From Flavitalea plasmicola (GTDB lineage Bacteria; Bacteroidota; Bacteroidia; Chitinophagales; Chitinophagaceae): DNA of 64,000 bases. The notes under the pieces were generated by a model that saw nothing but the letters and a program-made list of their open reading frames with translations, was not told the DNA's origin and searched no databases. Below are positions 55,469 to 64,000 of this stretch, piece after piece. The stretch is taken from assembly GCF_030546645.1 (NCBI RefSeq), contig NZ_JAUOTO010000004.1, forward strand, positions 310,001-374,000, written 5' to 3'. The translations under genes and the position numbers were made by a program. Positions within the stretch are counted from its first letter, which is position 1, and each line of letters opens with the position of its first letter.

Positions 55469-57517
55469 TTATTTTATCATATAATCTTTCTTACCAGGGC
55501 CGATGCCAGTGAGCCTTAAGGAATGCCAGCGGGCGGGCAGACCGGTCTTTAACTGCGTTATACCCGCGGGGGTGATCTCCAGTCCACCGAAACCATTGAG
55601 CAGGGCTTGCAGGATGCCGCCGGCTCCGGTGGCAAAGTAGGGGTTATTGCCGGTGGCTGTTTCCGCCATGACGCCAAAGGGGGGGCGCAGGTTGGATGTA
55701 TAGCCTTCCTTCAATGTTTTATAGGCTTTTTCGGGAGATCCCAGGCGGCTGTAAAGGATGGAGAAAATCGCGTGGGTCATGGCGGGGCCTTCTCCTACGC
55801 GGGGAAGGTAATATTCCAGGTCTTTGCGGATGGCGGAGGGGGTTGTCACTTCTTTCAGCGGGTAGGCCAGGAGGTTGACGTCTGCCTGTTTGATCTTCTC
55901 TCCGTTGTAGGAGGCATGTTCCTTTGTGGTGCCGTCTTCGAACCGGAGGATGGGGATGTTATTGCGTACTGTCATCCAATCGGGGTTGGGCGTGATGTCC
56001 AGAAGCTTTGCCGCGTCGGTGGCATATTGGAGGTTTGCCCGTGCGGCGGCGTTGGTAAAGGCGTTGTTATCCACGTTCTCGGCCCATTCGTCGGCTGCCA
56101 CGACATTGAGGATATCGTAATGTCCGGGCCCATTGCGTTCCACGCGGCTCGCCCAGAAATCGGCTGTCTCTTTCAGGATGGGGTATCCTTTTTCACGGAG
56201 CCAGGTTTTATCCTGGGTTACGCAGTAATAGTTCCAGGCTGCGATGGCGACATCGGCGGTGATATGATGTTCGAAGGGGCCGCTGAGGGCCCAGACGGGG
56301 GTCTCTTCATTGCCGCTGGCGGCGCTTTCCCATGGGAACATGGCGCCTTTATAGCCATGGGAGGCGGCATTGTGCCGGGCTGTTTCCAGGCGCTGGTAGC
56401 GATATTCCACCAGGGAGGCGGCGATCCTGGGCTGGAGCAGCAGCAGGGCGGGGAACATCCAGAGCTCTGTATCCCAGAAGGTATGGCCATTGTAACCCAG
56501 ACCGCTGAGGCCCATGGGAGACAGGCTATAGGAGGTACCTTCCCGGGCGAAGGAATACAGGTGATACAGCATAAGATGGATATCGCGCTGGGTGGTGTCG
56601 TCCCCGTCAATGAGGATGTCGCTCTTCCACAATTCGTCCCAGGCTCTTTGGTGAAATGCTATCAGGCGGCGGCTGCCCTGGAGCGCCGCAAAGATAGTGA
56701 GGCGTTCTGCTTCGTTCAGGGGATCGTCGCTGTGCGCCGAGGTGATGGCGGAGCCGACGACAGAGAAATGGTAGGTGGCGCCGGCCTTCAATTGTTTTTT
56801 AAATTTTTCCAGGTGCATGCTGTTGTCCCACATTTCATGAATGACGGAAGGTTCCTGGCCATGGGGTTCGTCGAAGAGGAAGCTGTTGGACGCGGCCATC
56901 AGCAGGCGGCCGGTGGGGCTTTTGGCGGTGGAGGTCAGCAGGGAGATGCGGACATGGGGTCTGTCGATCTCATTGTAATAGTTCTCTACGTCCTTCAGCA
57001 TGTCGGGGGCTTCCATAACGCTGGCGGGTGTGATCTCCATATCCTTTTTTGCAGTGATGGTCACGTCTACCAGGGCCGTATAGGGCAAATGGCGGAGGGA
57101 ATACCAGGTATAGCTGATGGTAGCCTTGTCACCGTAGTCAAAATGGGTGGTGAGGGCAGCGTGACGCATGTCGAGGGTTTGTTGCACGTGCGTCAGCTGG
57201 CTGATGTGGTCGATGCGTTGTCCGTCTATGTCCAGATACAGGTTGACAAAATTGAAGGTTTTCAGGATATTGCTGACCCTGCCGCGGCCATAGAGGTCGA
57301 AGGCGCCATTGAGGACTACGTCTTTTGCTTTGAAGGGTTCGGCGGAGGAGACGAGGCCGATCATGCCATTGGCCACTGTGACGCCGGCATAGTGTGGCGG
57401 GTCGATGGTGTCTGCGCGGATGGTCCAGGTGTCCGTGTGGGGTGTCTGGGTTTGGGCAGGTGCGGTGAGGGTGAGGAAAGCGCAAATGAATATGATGAGG
57501 AGGTGGGTGATTCGCAT
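55469..57517 (-). CDS. Secreted glycoside hydrolase family 65 enzyme
   Basis: 682 aa from ATG 57517 (MRITHLLIIFICAFLTLTAPAQ, a clear signal peptide); ATG 57538 would add seven polar residues. Order of domains: N-terminal beta-sandwich (YAGVTVANGMIGLVSSAEPF), linker, (alpha/alpha)6 barrel with GYNGHTFWDTELWMFPALLLLQP, the general-acid Glu in AADEWAENVDNNAFTN (about 478), KQADVNLLAYPL, and a small C-terminal beta domain. GH65 phosphorylases are intracellular; an exported protein has no obvious use for phosphorolysis. It may therefore be a hydrolase like the characterised Bacteroidetes kojibiose hydrolase. Substrate not proven. Single gene, divergent from the next. Confidence 0.85.
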   Translation of the reverse strand: MRITHLLIIFICAFLTLTAPAQTQTPHTDTWTIRADTIDPPHYAGVTVANGMIGLVSSAEPFKAKDVVLNGAFDLYGRGRVSNILKTFNFVNLYLDIDGQRIDHISQLTHVQQTLDMRHAALTTHFDYGDKATISYTWYSLRHLPYTALVDVTITAKKDMEITPASVMEAPDMLKDVENYYNEIDRPHVRISLLTSTAKSPTGRLLMAASNSFLFDEPHGQEPSVIHEMWDNSMHLEKFKKQLKAGATYHFSVVGSAITSAHSDDPLNEAERLTIFAALQGSRRLIAFHQRAWDELWKSDILIDGDDTTQRDIHLMLYHLYSFAREGTSYSLSPMGLSGLGYNGHTFWDTELWMFPALLLLQPRIAASLVEYRYQRLETARHNAASHGYKGAMFPWESAASGNEETPVWALSGPFEHHITADVAIAAWNYYCVTQDKTWLREKGYPILKETADFWASRVERNGPGHYDILNVVAADEWAENVDNNAFTNAAARANLQYATDAAKLLDITPNPDWMTVRNNIPILRFEDGTTKEHASYNGEKIKQADVNLLAYPLKEVTTPSAIRKDLEYYLPRVGEGPAMTHAIFSILYSRLGSPEKAYKTLKEGYTSNLRPPFGVMAETATGNNPYFATGAGGILQALLNGFGGLEITPAGITQLKTGLPARWHSLRLTGIGPGKKDYMIK

Positions 57518-57599
57518 GGGTGTGGTATGAATTTGCAATCGTTTGGGGCTAATTTACACATTATTGTTTATTTTCGGCCGGTAAAGTAAACGAACTCAA

Positions 57600-58511
57600 G
57601 TGAATAAGAAATGGTTGGCGGGGGGTGTCCTCATCATCCTGCTGTTAGCGATCTGCTCGGTGTATATTTTCATTCCCAGTACTATTGCATCTTCCGTTTA
57701 TATGCCGGTGAAATGTCCTGTCGATGCGGCTTTTAGGGTCGTCAGCCAGAAGGATGTATGGGAGCGGCTGGCAGCGGAAAGCCAGGGGAGGTCTTCTTAC
57801 CGTCTCCGTAATATTTTTTTCCGGCAAGTGGCTCTTACAGGCGGGGGAGATAGCTCGAAGGCGGATGCGCTGACGATCTTGCCTGTACCTAGTGTTGATT
57901 CCGCCATATTGCGATGGAGCTTTGTCCGGAAGGCCGGCGCCAATCCATTCAAAAGGATCAACCAGTACCGGCAGATCGGAGAGGACAAAAATGAGGTTCG
58001 TGTTGTATTGAACTTTCTGCACGCCTATCTTGAGAAAAATGAAAATGTTTACGATACGCCTGTAAAGGACTCAATGTTACAGGATACGGCGATGGTCACG
58101 ATACGGTGGGAAAGCGATCAATACCCTTCGCCAGACAGCATCTATGCCCGCGTTGACATGATGCGGAAGTATATAAAAGAGGAGGGTGCGCAAATTACGA
58201 ATTACCCCATGCTGAATGTTGTCAGAGGGAAAAACGGTCGTTTTAGGAACATGGCGGCTGTACCGACGGACAGATTGTTAAAGGGCCGGGGTATGATCTT
58301 TCCCAGCAGGTTTATATCCTGGAAGATCCTAACGGGGGAAGTCAGGGGAGGGGAGACAATTGTGGAGAAAGCTATAGCAGGGTTAAGTAAGTATGCAACG
58401 GATCGTCAGCATACGGCGATGGCTATTCCTTTTCAGTTCCTCGTTACCGAGCGGAACAGGGAGCCGGATACCTTGAAATGGCTGACACGTGTATGTTTGC
58501 CTGTGAATTGA
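57600..58511 (+). CDS. Membrane-anchored SRPBCC/GyrI-like protein
   Basis: 303 aa, GTG start at 57600 (translated MNKKWLAGGVLIILLLAICSVYIFIP), one N-terminal membrane anchor. The first half (about 30-150) has the shape of an SRPBCC polyketide cyclase domain (MPVKCPVDAAFRVVSQKDVWERL). The second half resembles a GyrI/AraC effector-binding domain (NYPMLNVV, ISWKILTGEVRGGETIVEKAIAGLSKYA, AIPFQFLVTERNREPD). Such proteins bind hydrophobic or cationic ligands; function unknown. Convergent with the FG-GAP gene, 16 bp apart. Confidence 0.65.
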   Translation: MNKKWLAGGVLIILLLAICSVYIFIPSTIASSVYMPVKCPVDAAFRVVSQKDVWERLAAESQGRSSYRLRNIFFRQVALTGGGDSSKADALTILPVPSVDSAILRWSFVRKAGANPFKRINQYRQIGEDKNEVRVVLNFLHAYLEKNENVYDTPVKDSMLQDTAMVTIRWESDQYPSPDSIYARVDMMRKYIKEEGAQITNYPMLNVVRGKNGRFRNMAAVPTDRLLKGRGMIFPSRFISWKILTGEVRGGETIVEKAIAGLSKYATDRQHTAMAIPFQFLVTERNREPDTLKWLTRVCLPVN

Positions 58512-58527
58512 CGGAGTAGCCGGCTGA

Positions 58528-61500
58528 TCAGGGCTGGAAGCGGATGATCCGGGCGCTGTCATCATTCCGGGCTATCACGAATGCGGGTTTTCCGGCGATG
58601 TCCAGGCTTCTGATATGCCGGGACTGACCTCTGATGCTGACGCCATTCAAGGGAAAGGGAGCCAGTGAATCATTTCCGCGGTTGAGCAGGATGGTCCCAA
58701 AATCCGCGTCATAGCGTCCCATTTGAATATTATTGTCATAAAAGTTACCTACCATCAGAATGTCCGGGAGATCATCTCCATTGGCGTCCACGACGACTGC
58801 ATCTCTATAGGGGGACAGCTGCGCTTCCCAGGGTAATGCTTTCACTGTAAAATTGAGGTGTCCGTCGTTGATCAGGATGGCATTGCTGAAGTAATTGGCA
58901 TTGAGGGTATCTGCTTTACGCAGTTTATCCTGAGAAAAAAGATCCGGGAGCCCGGCTTTAGCGAAGTCTTCCGCATAGAGAAAATCCTTTTTCAAGGTCG
59001 GAAGTTGTTTCTGCAGCTCATCTTTATTGGCGAAAGGTAATTCGCGTCCGTCCAGATAATAGGTGAGGATCTGTTCTTTTTTATTGTTCCCGTCAAAGTC
59101 GTAATAGTACAGGCGTACGGGCTCTTTCTCCGAGGCATGCAGGCGGCTGTTCAACCCGAGATTGCCTGCCACAATATCTATATCGCCGTCGTTGTCGATA
59201 TCTACCGGCAGGACGAAGTTCCACCATCCTGTCTTATCTGTCAGCTGTCGTTTTGTGAAGGCGCCGTTCTTATTCATAAAGGAGACGATACCGCCCCATT
59301 CGAGGGAGAGCACCAGGTCCTTTTGTCCATCCTTGTCCAGATCTGTCCATACGGCATTTGTTACAAAGCCGATCTGCCGCAGACCTGGAGCATATTTATC
59401 CGTTACGTCATTGAAATGTCCTTTTCCGTCGTTGAGCAGGAGGCAGGAAGCGGGGGTACTGCCGTATTGGAAGGGTATGGAACGACCCCCGATGAAGAGG
59501 TCCGGATATCCGTCGCCATTAAAGTCAAAAGGAGTGATGCAGGAGGCATTGATATACAGGTTGTCGAAGGCGCCGGGCAGTCTTTGCAGATGGCCATGGC
59601 CGTCTCCGCGGTAGACGCGAGGGGATAACATGCTGTCCTGGCCATAGAATTCGTTGCCGCCGCTGGCTACAACGAGGTCATTATGTCCATCTTTGTCAAC
59701 GTCTATCCAGCAGGCGTCCACGTCTTCGAATGTACTATCCTTTTCCAGATCGGGCTGAGGCATCCGGAGGAATTTGCCTGACCTGTCCTGGAGGAGCACG
59801 ATGCTTTTTTCCCATTTCGAGGAGCCGAAGAAGAGGTCCTGCAAGCCGTCCGCATTCATATCGCCCACGGCAAGTGCGGGGCCTTCGGTCGACAACATAT
59901 GAGGAATGAGCGGTTCGCGGTCGAACTCATGGAAATCGTTCTCTTTATGTTTCCATGCGAGGCCTGTGGAGGCCGTTATATCGCGGACGGGGCGGGTTGG
60001 GTTCTTCCAGTAGCTGGACAGGATGGTATAGTCGAATAAAGGAAGGCCCGTATGATAGGACAAGGATATTACACTGTCCGTTTGCTGCCAGCTGATGCGT
60101 TGAAAGGAATGATCGGGCCATATGAGGAAGGCGGAGTCTACTTTTGTTTCACCGAGGCCTATGTGCAGGGGTATGTCCATGCTGGACATGAAGCCACGTA
60201 CCGGGTATTTCTCATAAGAGCGAATACCATTGTTGGCAAAAAGCAGCACTTTTGCGCCCAGGGCACGGACATTGGTGGCCGGCCCCTGTAAACGGATGTC
60301 GACGGAAGCCACTTTTTTCTTTTCGTTGCTCATGTTCCTGTAAAGGATGACGGGCGCATCGATGGTATTGACGACCAGGTCCAGGTCGCCATCGTTGTCC
60401 AGGTCTGCATATACGGCGCCATTTGAAAAGGAGGGAAGCGCGCCCTGTATCCTGTCGGCCATGTCGGCGAATTGCATGGCTCCCTGGTTCCTGTAAAACT
60501 TGCTGGGGAGGCGGATCTGGGGAAATTTGTCGATCATCTCCATGTCTTTGTTGTCCAGGTTGCCCTGTTGAATCCTTTCATGGAGCTCCTGGTTGGAGAC
60601 GAAATTGATATAGTCGATGTCATTCAATCTTTTGGGGATGCCATTTGAGATGAAGAGGTCTTTCCATCCATCGTTGTCGAAGTCGACCCAGAGCGCGGAC
60701 CAGGACCAGTCGGTGGCGGCAACGCCAGCATACAGGCCGATCTCGCTGAACTGTCCATTGCGCCGGTTGAGCTGCAGGTTATTACGTGTGTACTGGTGAT
60801 TGTATCCATACCGGAGCTTCAGGTTGTAGGTGTCCCAGGTATCTTCCCCTTCGGATCTTTTCAGGATATAGGGATCATAGGGCAGCATGTCCATACTGAT
60901 GATCTCCGGGTAGGCGTCGTTGTTAACATCGGCCACATCCACGCCCATGGAGTATTGGCTGGTATGCATGAGGTGATCGTTCAGCTCCTCCCGGAATTTC
61001 CCATTGTGCTGGTTGATATACAGATAGTCGTTCTCGTGGAAATCGTTGCTTACGTAGATATCGGGATAGCCGTCCAGGTCGATGTCTGAAACGGTGAGGC
61101 CCAGGCCATAGCCGATGATGGAGCTATTGATACCGCACAGGCTGGTGACGTCCGAGAAGTGGCCATTGCCATCATTGCGATACATGCGATCGCCCGAGAC
61201 GGCGCTGGTGGTAGCCAATTTTTGCTGGCGGTAGCCAAATGTGCCATTCTGATGAATGGAATGGTTGAGCAGGTACATATCCAGATCGCCATCGCCGTCA
61301 TAATCGAAGAAGGCTGCCTGGGTGCTGAAGCCGGAGAAGTCGAGGCCATATTGTTTCGATCTGTCTTCGTAGTGGGGTATACCGCTGCTATCGATGCGGG
61401 TACAGATGAGCAGCTGATTGTGGGTGGAAGGAAGACCTTCGAGCTGCCCCACTCTACAGACGTAGATGTCTTCCAGCCCATCATTATTGATATCCACGAC

Positions 61501-61875
61501 AGATACGCCAGTGGACCAGCCTTTGTCCTGGGGAATGCCTGCCGCAGCTGTTATATCTCTGAAGTGCATGTTGCCCTGGTTAAGGTAGAGCCTGTTATTG
61601 CCCTGGTTGGCGGCGAAGAACAGATCTGTCATGCCGTCGTTGTTGAGGTCTGCCGCGCCGATGCCCCCTCCATTATAGAAATACATATAATCGAAGACGT
61701 TGAACTCCTTCGTCGGACGGAGGGTATTGCTGAAGTCAAGGCCGGTGGAAGCCTTGTCCATGACGGTGAAAAGCGGGTCTTTGACCGGCTTTTTTTCGCC
61801 ATTCCTGCAACCTTGTAGTAAAGTAAAGAACGTCAGGCAGATCAGGCTTACAGTATTCCGGGCGATTTGAGTCAT
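58528..61875 (-). CDS. FG-GAP/VCBS repeat lipoprotein with ASPIC/UnbV domain
   Basis: 1115 aa, lipoprotein signal with lipobox LQGC (Cys at about 23). At least twelve calcium-binding-like repeats, for example DLNNDGMTDLFF, DINNDGLEDIYV, DYDGDGDLDMYL, DIDLDGYPDIYV, DFDNDGWKDLFI, DLDNDGDLDLVV, DFNGDGYPDLFI and DIDNDGDIDIVA, form two propeller-like blocks. Between them is an ASPIC/UnbV-like segment (VRALGAKVLLFANNGIRSYEKYPVRGFMSS-type; about 535-620). Common in Bacteroidetes as surface proteins associated with glycan-uptake loci; exact role unknown. It follows a paralogue 42 bp upstream in the same direction. Confidence 0.88.
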   Translation of the reverse strand: MTQIARNTVSLICLTFFTLLQGCRNGEKKPVKDPLFTVMDKASTGLDFSNTLRPTKEFNVFDYMYFYNGGGIGAADLNNDGMTDLFFAANQGNNRLYLNQGNMHFRDITAAAGIPQDKGWSTGVSVVDINNDGLEDIYVCRVGQLEGLPSTHNQLLICTRIDSSGIPHYEDRSKQYGLDFSGFSTQAAFFDYDGDGDLDMYLLNHSIHQNGTFGYRQQKLATTSAVSGDRMYRNDGNGHFSDVTSLCGINSSIIGYGLGLTVSDIDLDGYPDIYVSNDFHENDYLYINQHNGKFREELNDHLMHTSQYSMGVDVADVNNDAYPEIISMDMLPYDPYILKRSEGEDTWDTYNLKLRYGYNHQYTRNNLQLNRRNGQFSEIGLYAGVAATDWSWSALWVDFDNDGWKDLFISNGIPKRLNDIDYINFVSNQELHERIQQGNLDNKDMEMIDKFPQIRLPSKFYRNQGAMQFADMADRIQGALPSFSNGAVYADLDNDGDLDLVVNTIDAPVILYRNMSNEKKKVASVDIRLQGPATNVRALGAKVLLFANNGIRSYEKYPVRGFMSSMDIPLHIGLGETKVDSAFLIWPDHSFQRISWQQTDSVISLSYHTGLPLFDYTILSSYWKNPTRPVRDITASTGLAWKHKENDFHEFDREPLIPHMLSTEGPALAVGDMNADGLQDLFFGSSKWEKSIVLLQDRSGKFLRMPQPDLEKDSTFEDVDACWIDVDKDGHNDLVVASGGNEFYGQDSMLSPRVYRGDGHGHLQRLPGAFDNLYINASCITPFDFNGDGYPDLFIGGRSIPFQYGSTPASCLLLNDGKGHFNDVTDKYAPGLRQIGFVTNAVWTDLDKDGQKDLVLSLEWGGIVSFMNKNGAFTKRQLTDKTGWWNFVLPVDIDNDGDIDIVAGNLGLNSRLHASEKEPVRLYYYDFDGNNKKEQILTYYLDGRELPFANKDELQKQLPTLKKDFLYAEDFAKAGLPDLFSQDKLRKADTLNANYFSNAILINDGHLNFTVKALPWEAQLSPYRDAVVVDANGDDLPDILMVGNFYDNNIQMGRYDADFGTILLNRGNDSLAPFPLNGVSIRGQSRHIRSLDIAGKPAFVIARNDDSARIIRFQP

Positions 61876-61917
61876 GAAGTGTCGACGATTGAATCGGCTA
61901 AATTAACTAAAATTGGT

Positions 61918-64000
61918 TTATTGCCGGCGGCTCTTGTAGAGCAGCGGCCATTCATCGTTCCGGAGGAACAGCAGGTAGCTATCCTCTTTTCCCCGGATGG
62001 CCTGGATATCGCGCACCTGGCCGGTGAGATCCAGGCCGGACCTGTCGGGATCGAGCTCGTTGAACTGGCCTTTGCCATCGTTGAGCAGCAGATCGCCGAA
62101 GCTGCCGTCCAATCTTCCGAACTGGGGCAGGAAGCCGAACTCATTGCCCCCTATTACAAGGTCTGTGATCCCATCTCCATTGATGTCTTTACACAATATA
62201 GCGTTGACGGAGGAAAGCTGGACTTTTACGGGCAATCTTTGTATACTGAATTGTCCATTGCCCAGATTGAAGGCAACGATCGAGGACGTATAATTGAATG
62301 AGCGGACCAGGGCGCTGTCCAGGGATACTTTGGGAAAGAGCTGTCCGATGGTTTTTTTTGCGAAATCGCCGTGCTTGAGATTCGCTTTTTTCAGGGAGGG
62401 GATCTGGAATTCCAGGTCGTGTTTCAGGAATACGGGCTTGTCTTTTCCGTCGACGGTGTAGGTCATTACTTTATCGATGATGCCATTCTGGTCGAAGTCA
62501 TTGATCCAGATCTTTACGGGGTGTGCGGAATCGGGGTGCAGGTAGAAGTTCTCTCCGATATTACCCAGGACGAGATCGGGGCGTCCGTCGCCGTTGAGGT
62601 CGGCGGTGCGAAGCGTCTGCCACCATCCCAGCAGGTGGGCGAGGTTGGTTTTGAGCTCTCTGAAGTGGTCACCTACGTAGGAATAGATATGTGGGCTCAT
62701 CCATTCTCCGGCAATGACGAGGTCTTTTTTCCCGTCTCCGTCCATATCGGTCCAGGCGGCGCCTGTGACCATGCCGATGTGGGCTATGTCGGGGTTTTTA
62801 GCTGCGGCCATATCTTTGAAATGTCCCTTGCCGTCATTGACGAAAAGATAGCTGTTGGGCGCCAGGCCATAATTCATGGGGAAGCTTCTGCCACCGATGA
62901 ACAGGTCGATCGAACCATCTCCATTGAAATCTTCTGCGACGGCCACGGAGACATTCATCCCCGTGTTGGGGAAGCAGGAGACGTCGAATTCGAAATTGCC
63001 TTTTCCGTCATTCCTGTAAAGGCGGAGCTGCATTTGCCTGCTGTAATTAAGGTTGGCGTTACCGGCCGGGCATACGAGCAGGTCCAGGTCGCCGTCGCGA
63101 TCACAGTCGAAGAGGAGTACGGCTCCGTCCTCGAAATCGGCGAATTGATCAAAGTTTTTTTGGGGGCTTTTTACAAAGCCGTTGCCGGCGGTCTGCAAAT
63201 AGAGCTGGCCGGGGTGGCCGGGGGTGCCGCCGATATATACATCCTCCAACCCGTCCCCATTGACGTCACCTGTTGTTGCGCGGGGTCCTTCCCGGGAGAG
63301 GAGCTTGGGGAGGTTGCGTTCACCGTGGAAATCCGTGTATTCATTTTCCTGGTGTTTGTCGAAGGGAGCCGGTAGTTGCTGGAGGAGGGCGGGTGCGGGA
63401 GCATGGTTTTGGGCGGGAGGGTTAATGCGTGCTGTTGATTGTTGAATGGTGTGGAGGGTATCCACAGCGGGATGCGCGATACGGGTAGTGCTCAGGTCAG
63501 GCCAGGTGATGATCAGGGAGTCAATGTCGGGGGACTGGCCCAGCCCGATGGTGATCCTGTAATCGACGGAGGACTGAAAACCCCGGCTGGGGACCAGTTC
63601 ACGGCTGATGATCTCTTTATTCCTGAACAGCTTAATCTGGCTGCCGATGGCAAAGGTATTGGCGCCTGTGCCCCGGAGGAGCAGGCTTATGTAGTGATTC
63701 TTATTCAATTGCCGGGCGTTGTTGCGATAGACGAAGGCGGGCTCGTTCTCATTATTGACCACCAGGTCCAGGTCGCCGTCGTTGTCCAGGTCTGCGTATG
63801 CCGCTCCGTTGGAAAAGCTGGGCTGTGAGAAGCCCCAGGAGATGCCGGCGTCTGCGAATTTCAGGTTACCCAGGTTGCGGAATGCTTTATTGGCAAGCGG
63901 CGTGCGGGGGATGGATTTAAGGACCTCATCCACGTTCTCTTTATTGCCAGTCTGGACCATCCTCTGGATGACGTCATTGGCGAAGAAGTCCATGAAGTCC
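61918..64000 (-). CDS. FG-GAP/VCBS repeat protein with ASPIC/UnbV domain, N-terminus outside window
   Basis: The frame is open to the window edge (Asp-Phe precede the first ATG at 63993), so at least 694 aa and certainly longer, because the first repeat block is missing. Visible: DLDNDGDLDLVV, an ASPIC/UnbV-like section (NTFAIGSQIKLFRNKEIISRE, RGFQSSVDYRITIGLG), and a second block with DVNGDGLEDVYI, DCDRDGDLDLLV, DFNGDGSIDLFI, DMDGDGKKDLVI, DLNGDGRPDLVL and DINGDGITDLVI. Paralogue of the next gene (same order of elements), so the pair arose by duplication. Stop at 61918, 42 bp before the next start. Confidence 0.88.
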   Translation of the reverse strand, partial: DFMDFFANDVIQRMVQTGNKENVDEVLKSIPRTPLANKAFRNLGNLKFADAGISWGFSQPSFSNGAAYADLDNDGDLDLVVNNENEPAFVYRNNARQLNKNHYISLLLRGTGANTFAIGSQIKLFRNKEIISRELVPSRGFQSSVDYRITIGLGQSPDIDSLIITWPDLSTTRIAHPAVDTLHTIQQSTARINPPAQNHAPAPALLQQLPAPFDKHQENEYTDFHGERNLPKLLSREGPRATTGDVNGDGLEDVYIGGTPGHPGQLYLQTAGNGFVKSPQKNFDQFADFEDGAVLLFDCDRDGDLDLLVCPAGNANLNYSRQMQLRLYRNDGKGNFEFDVSCFPNTGMNVSVAVAEDFNGDGSIDLFIGGRSFPMNYGLAPNSYLFVNDGKGHFKDMAAAKNPDIAHIGMVTGAAWTDMDGDGKKDLVIAGEWMSPHIYSYVGDHFRELKTNLAHLLGWWQTLRTADLNGDGRPDLVLGNIGENFYLHPDSAHPVKIWINDFDQNGIIDKVMTYTVDGKDKPVFLKHDLEFQIPSLKKANLKHGDFAKKTIGQLFPKVSLDSALVRSFNYTSSIVAFNLGNGQFSIQRLPVKVQLSSVNAILCKDINGDGITDLVIGGNEFGFLPQFGRLDGSFGDLLLNDGKGQFNELDPDRSGLDLTGQVRDIQAIRGKEDSYLLFLRNDEWPLLYKSRRQ

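Noticed and set aside
55607-57589. Plus-strand ORF of 660 aa opposite the GH65 gene
   Set aside because: Long only because GC-rich third positions remove stops on the complement. The product is Gly/Val-rich without motifs, whereas the minus strand shows all GH65 signatures.

Overview
The window reads as chromosomal DNA of a Bacteroidota bacterium, most likely from the Chitinophagaceae. This is judged from protein content rather than a search: OmpL-like (BBP2) porins, large FG-GAP/ASPIC lipoproteins, a Bacteroidetes-type PEP carboxylase, several -7 elements close to TAnnTTTG, and ribosome binding sites that lack a clear Shine-Dalgarno. No rRNA, tRNA, CRISPR array or recognisable transposase gene was seen.

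Layout. (1) 1-5.2 kb: the start of thrA (aspartokinase) behind a Thr/Ile-rich leader peptide, divergent from ppc; then kup. (2) 5.3-6.7 kb: a small uncharacterised gene, a GNAT acyltransferase and a possible short ORF. (3) 6.7-21.5 kb, nitrogen region: a decayed porin gene, its intact paralogue behind a sigma-54-type site, a small secreted protein, an NtrC-type activator, then on the minus strand gltB-gltD and porin-amt. (4) 21.8-34.9 kb: a long minus-strand branched-chain amino acid locus, leuA-leuC-leuD-leuB, then an attenuator with a Val/Ile leader peptide, then ilvE-ilvD-ilvB-methyltransferase-ilvH-ilvC-ilvA. (5) 35.1-46.6 kb, plus strand: a helical-repeat protein, an Asp-box lipoprotein, rpoC without rpoB, a Skp/OmpH-like protein, an amino-acid permease, a heptose-7-phosphate kinase and ispD. 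(6) 46.6-55.3 kb: a tight minus-strand operon of a membrane transglutaminase-like protein, a Gfo/Idh/MocA oxidoreductase, a polyprenyl-phosphate sugar transferase, two M1 peptidases (one with a beta-rich C-terminal half) and a FemAB-like acyltransferase. (7) 55.5-64 kb: a secreted GH65 enzyme, a membrane-anchored SRPBCC/GyrI-like protein and two FG-GAP/ASPIC proteins, the second cut by the window edge.

How it fits together. Ppc makes oxaloacetate, the source of aspartate; ThrA starts aspartate to threonine; IlvA turns threonine into 2-oxobutyrate for isoleucine; the ilv and leu genes complete Ile, Val and Leu; GltBD and Amt supply the nitrogen.

The most interesting features are regulatory or structural. 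There are two leader-peptide devices; the ilv one has a visible antiterminator/terminator switch. A dispersed heptad repeat of the form AGCTNCA occupies four junctions of the leu-ilv locus and also encodes part of the signal peptides of both M1 peptidases. rpoC stands apart from rpoB with its own promoter. One porin gene carries an internal deletion. Two further large inverted-repeat elements are present.
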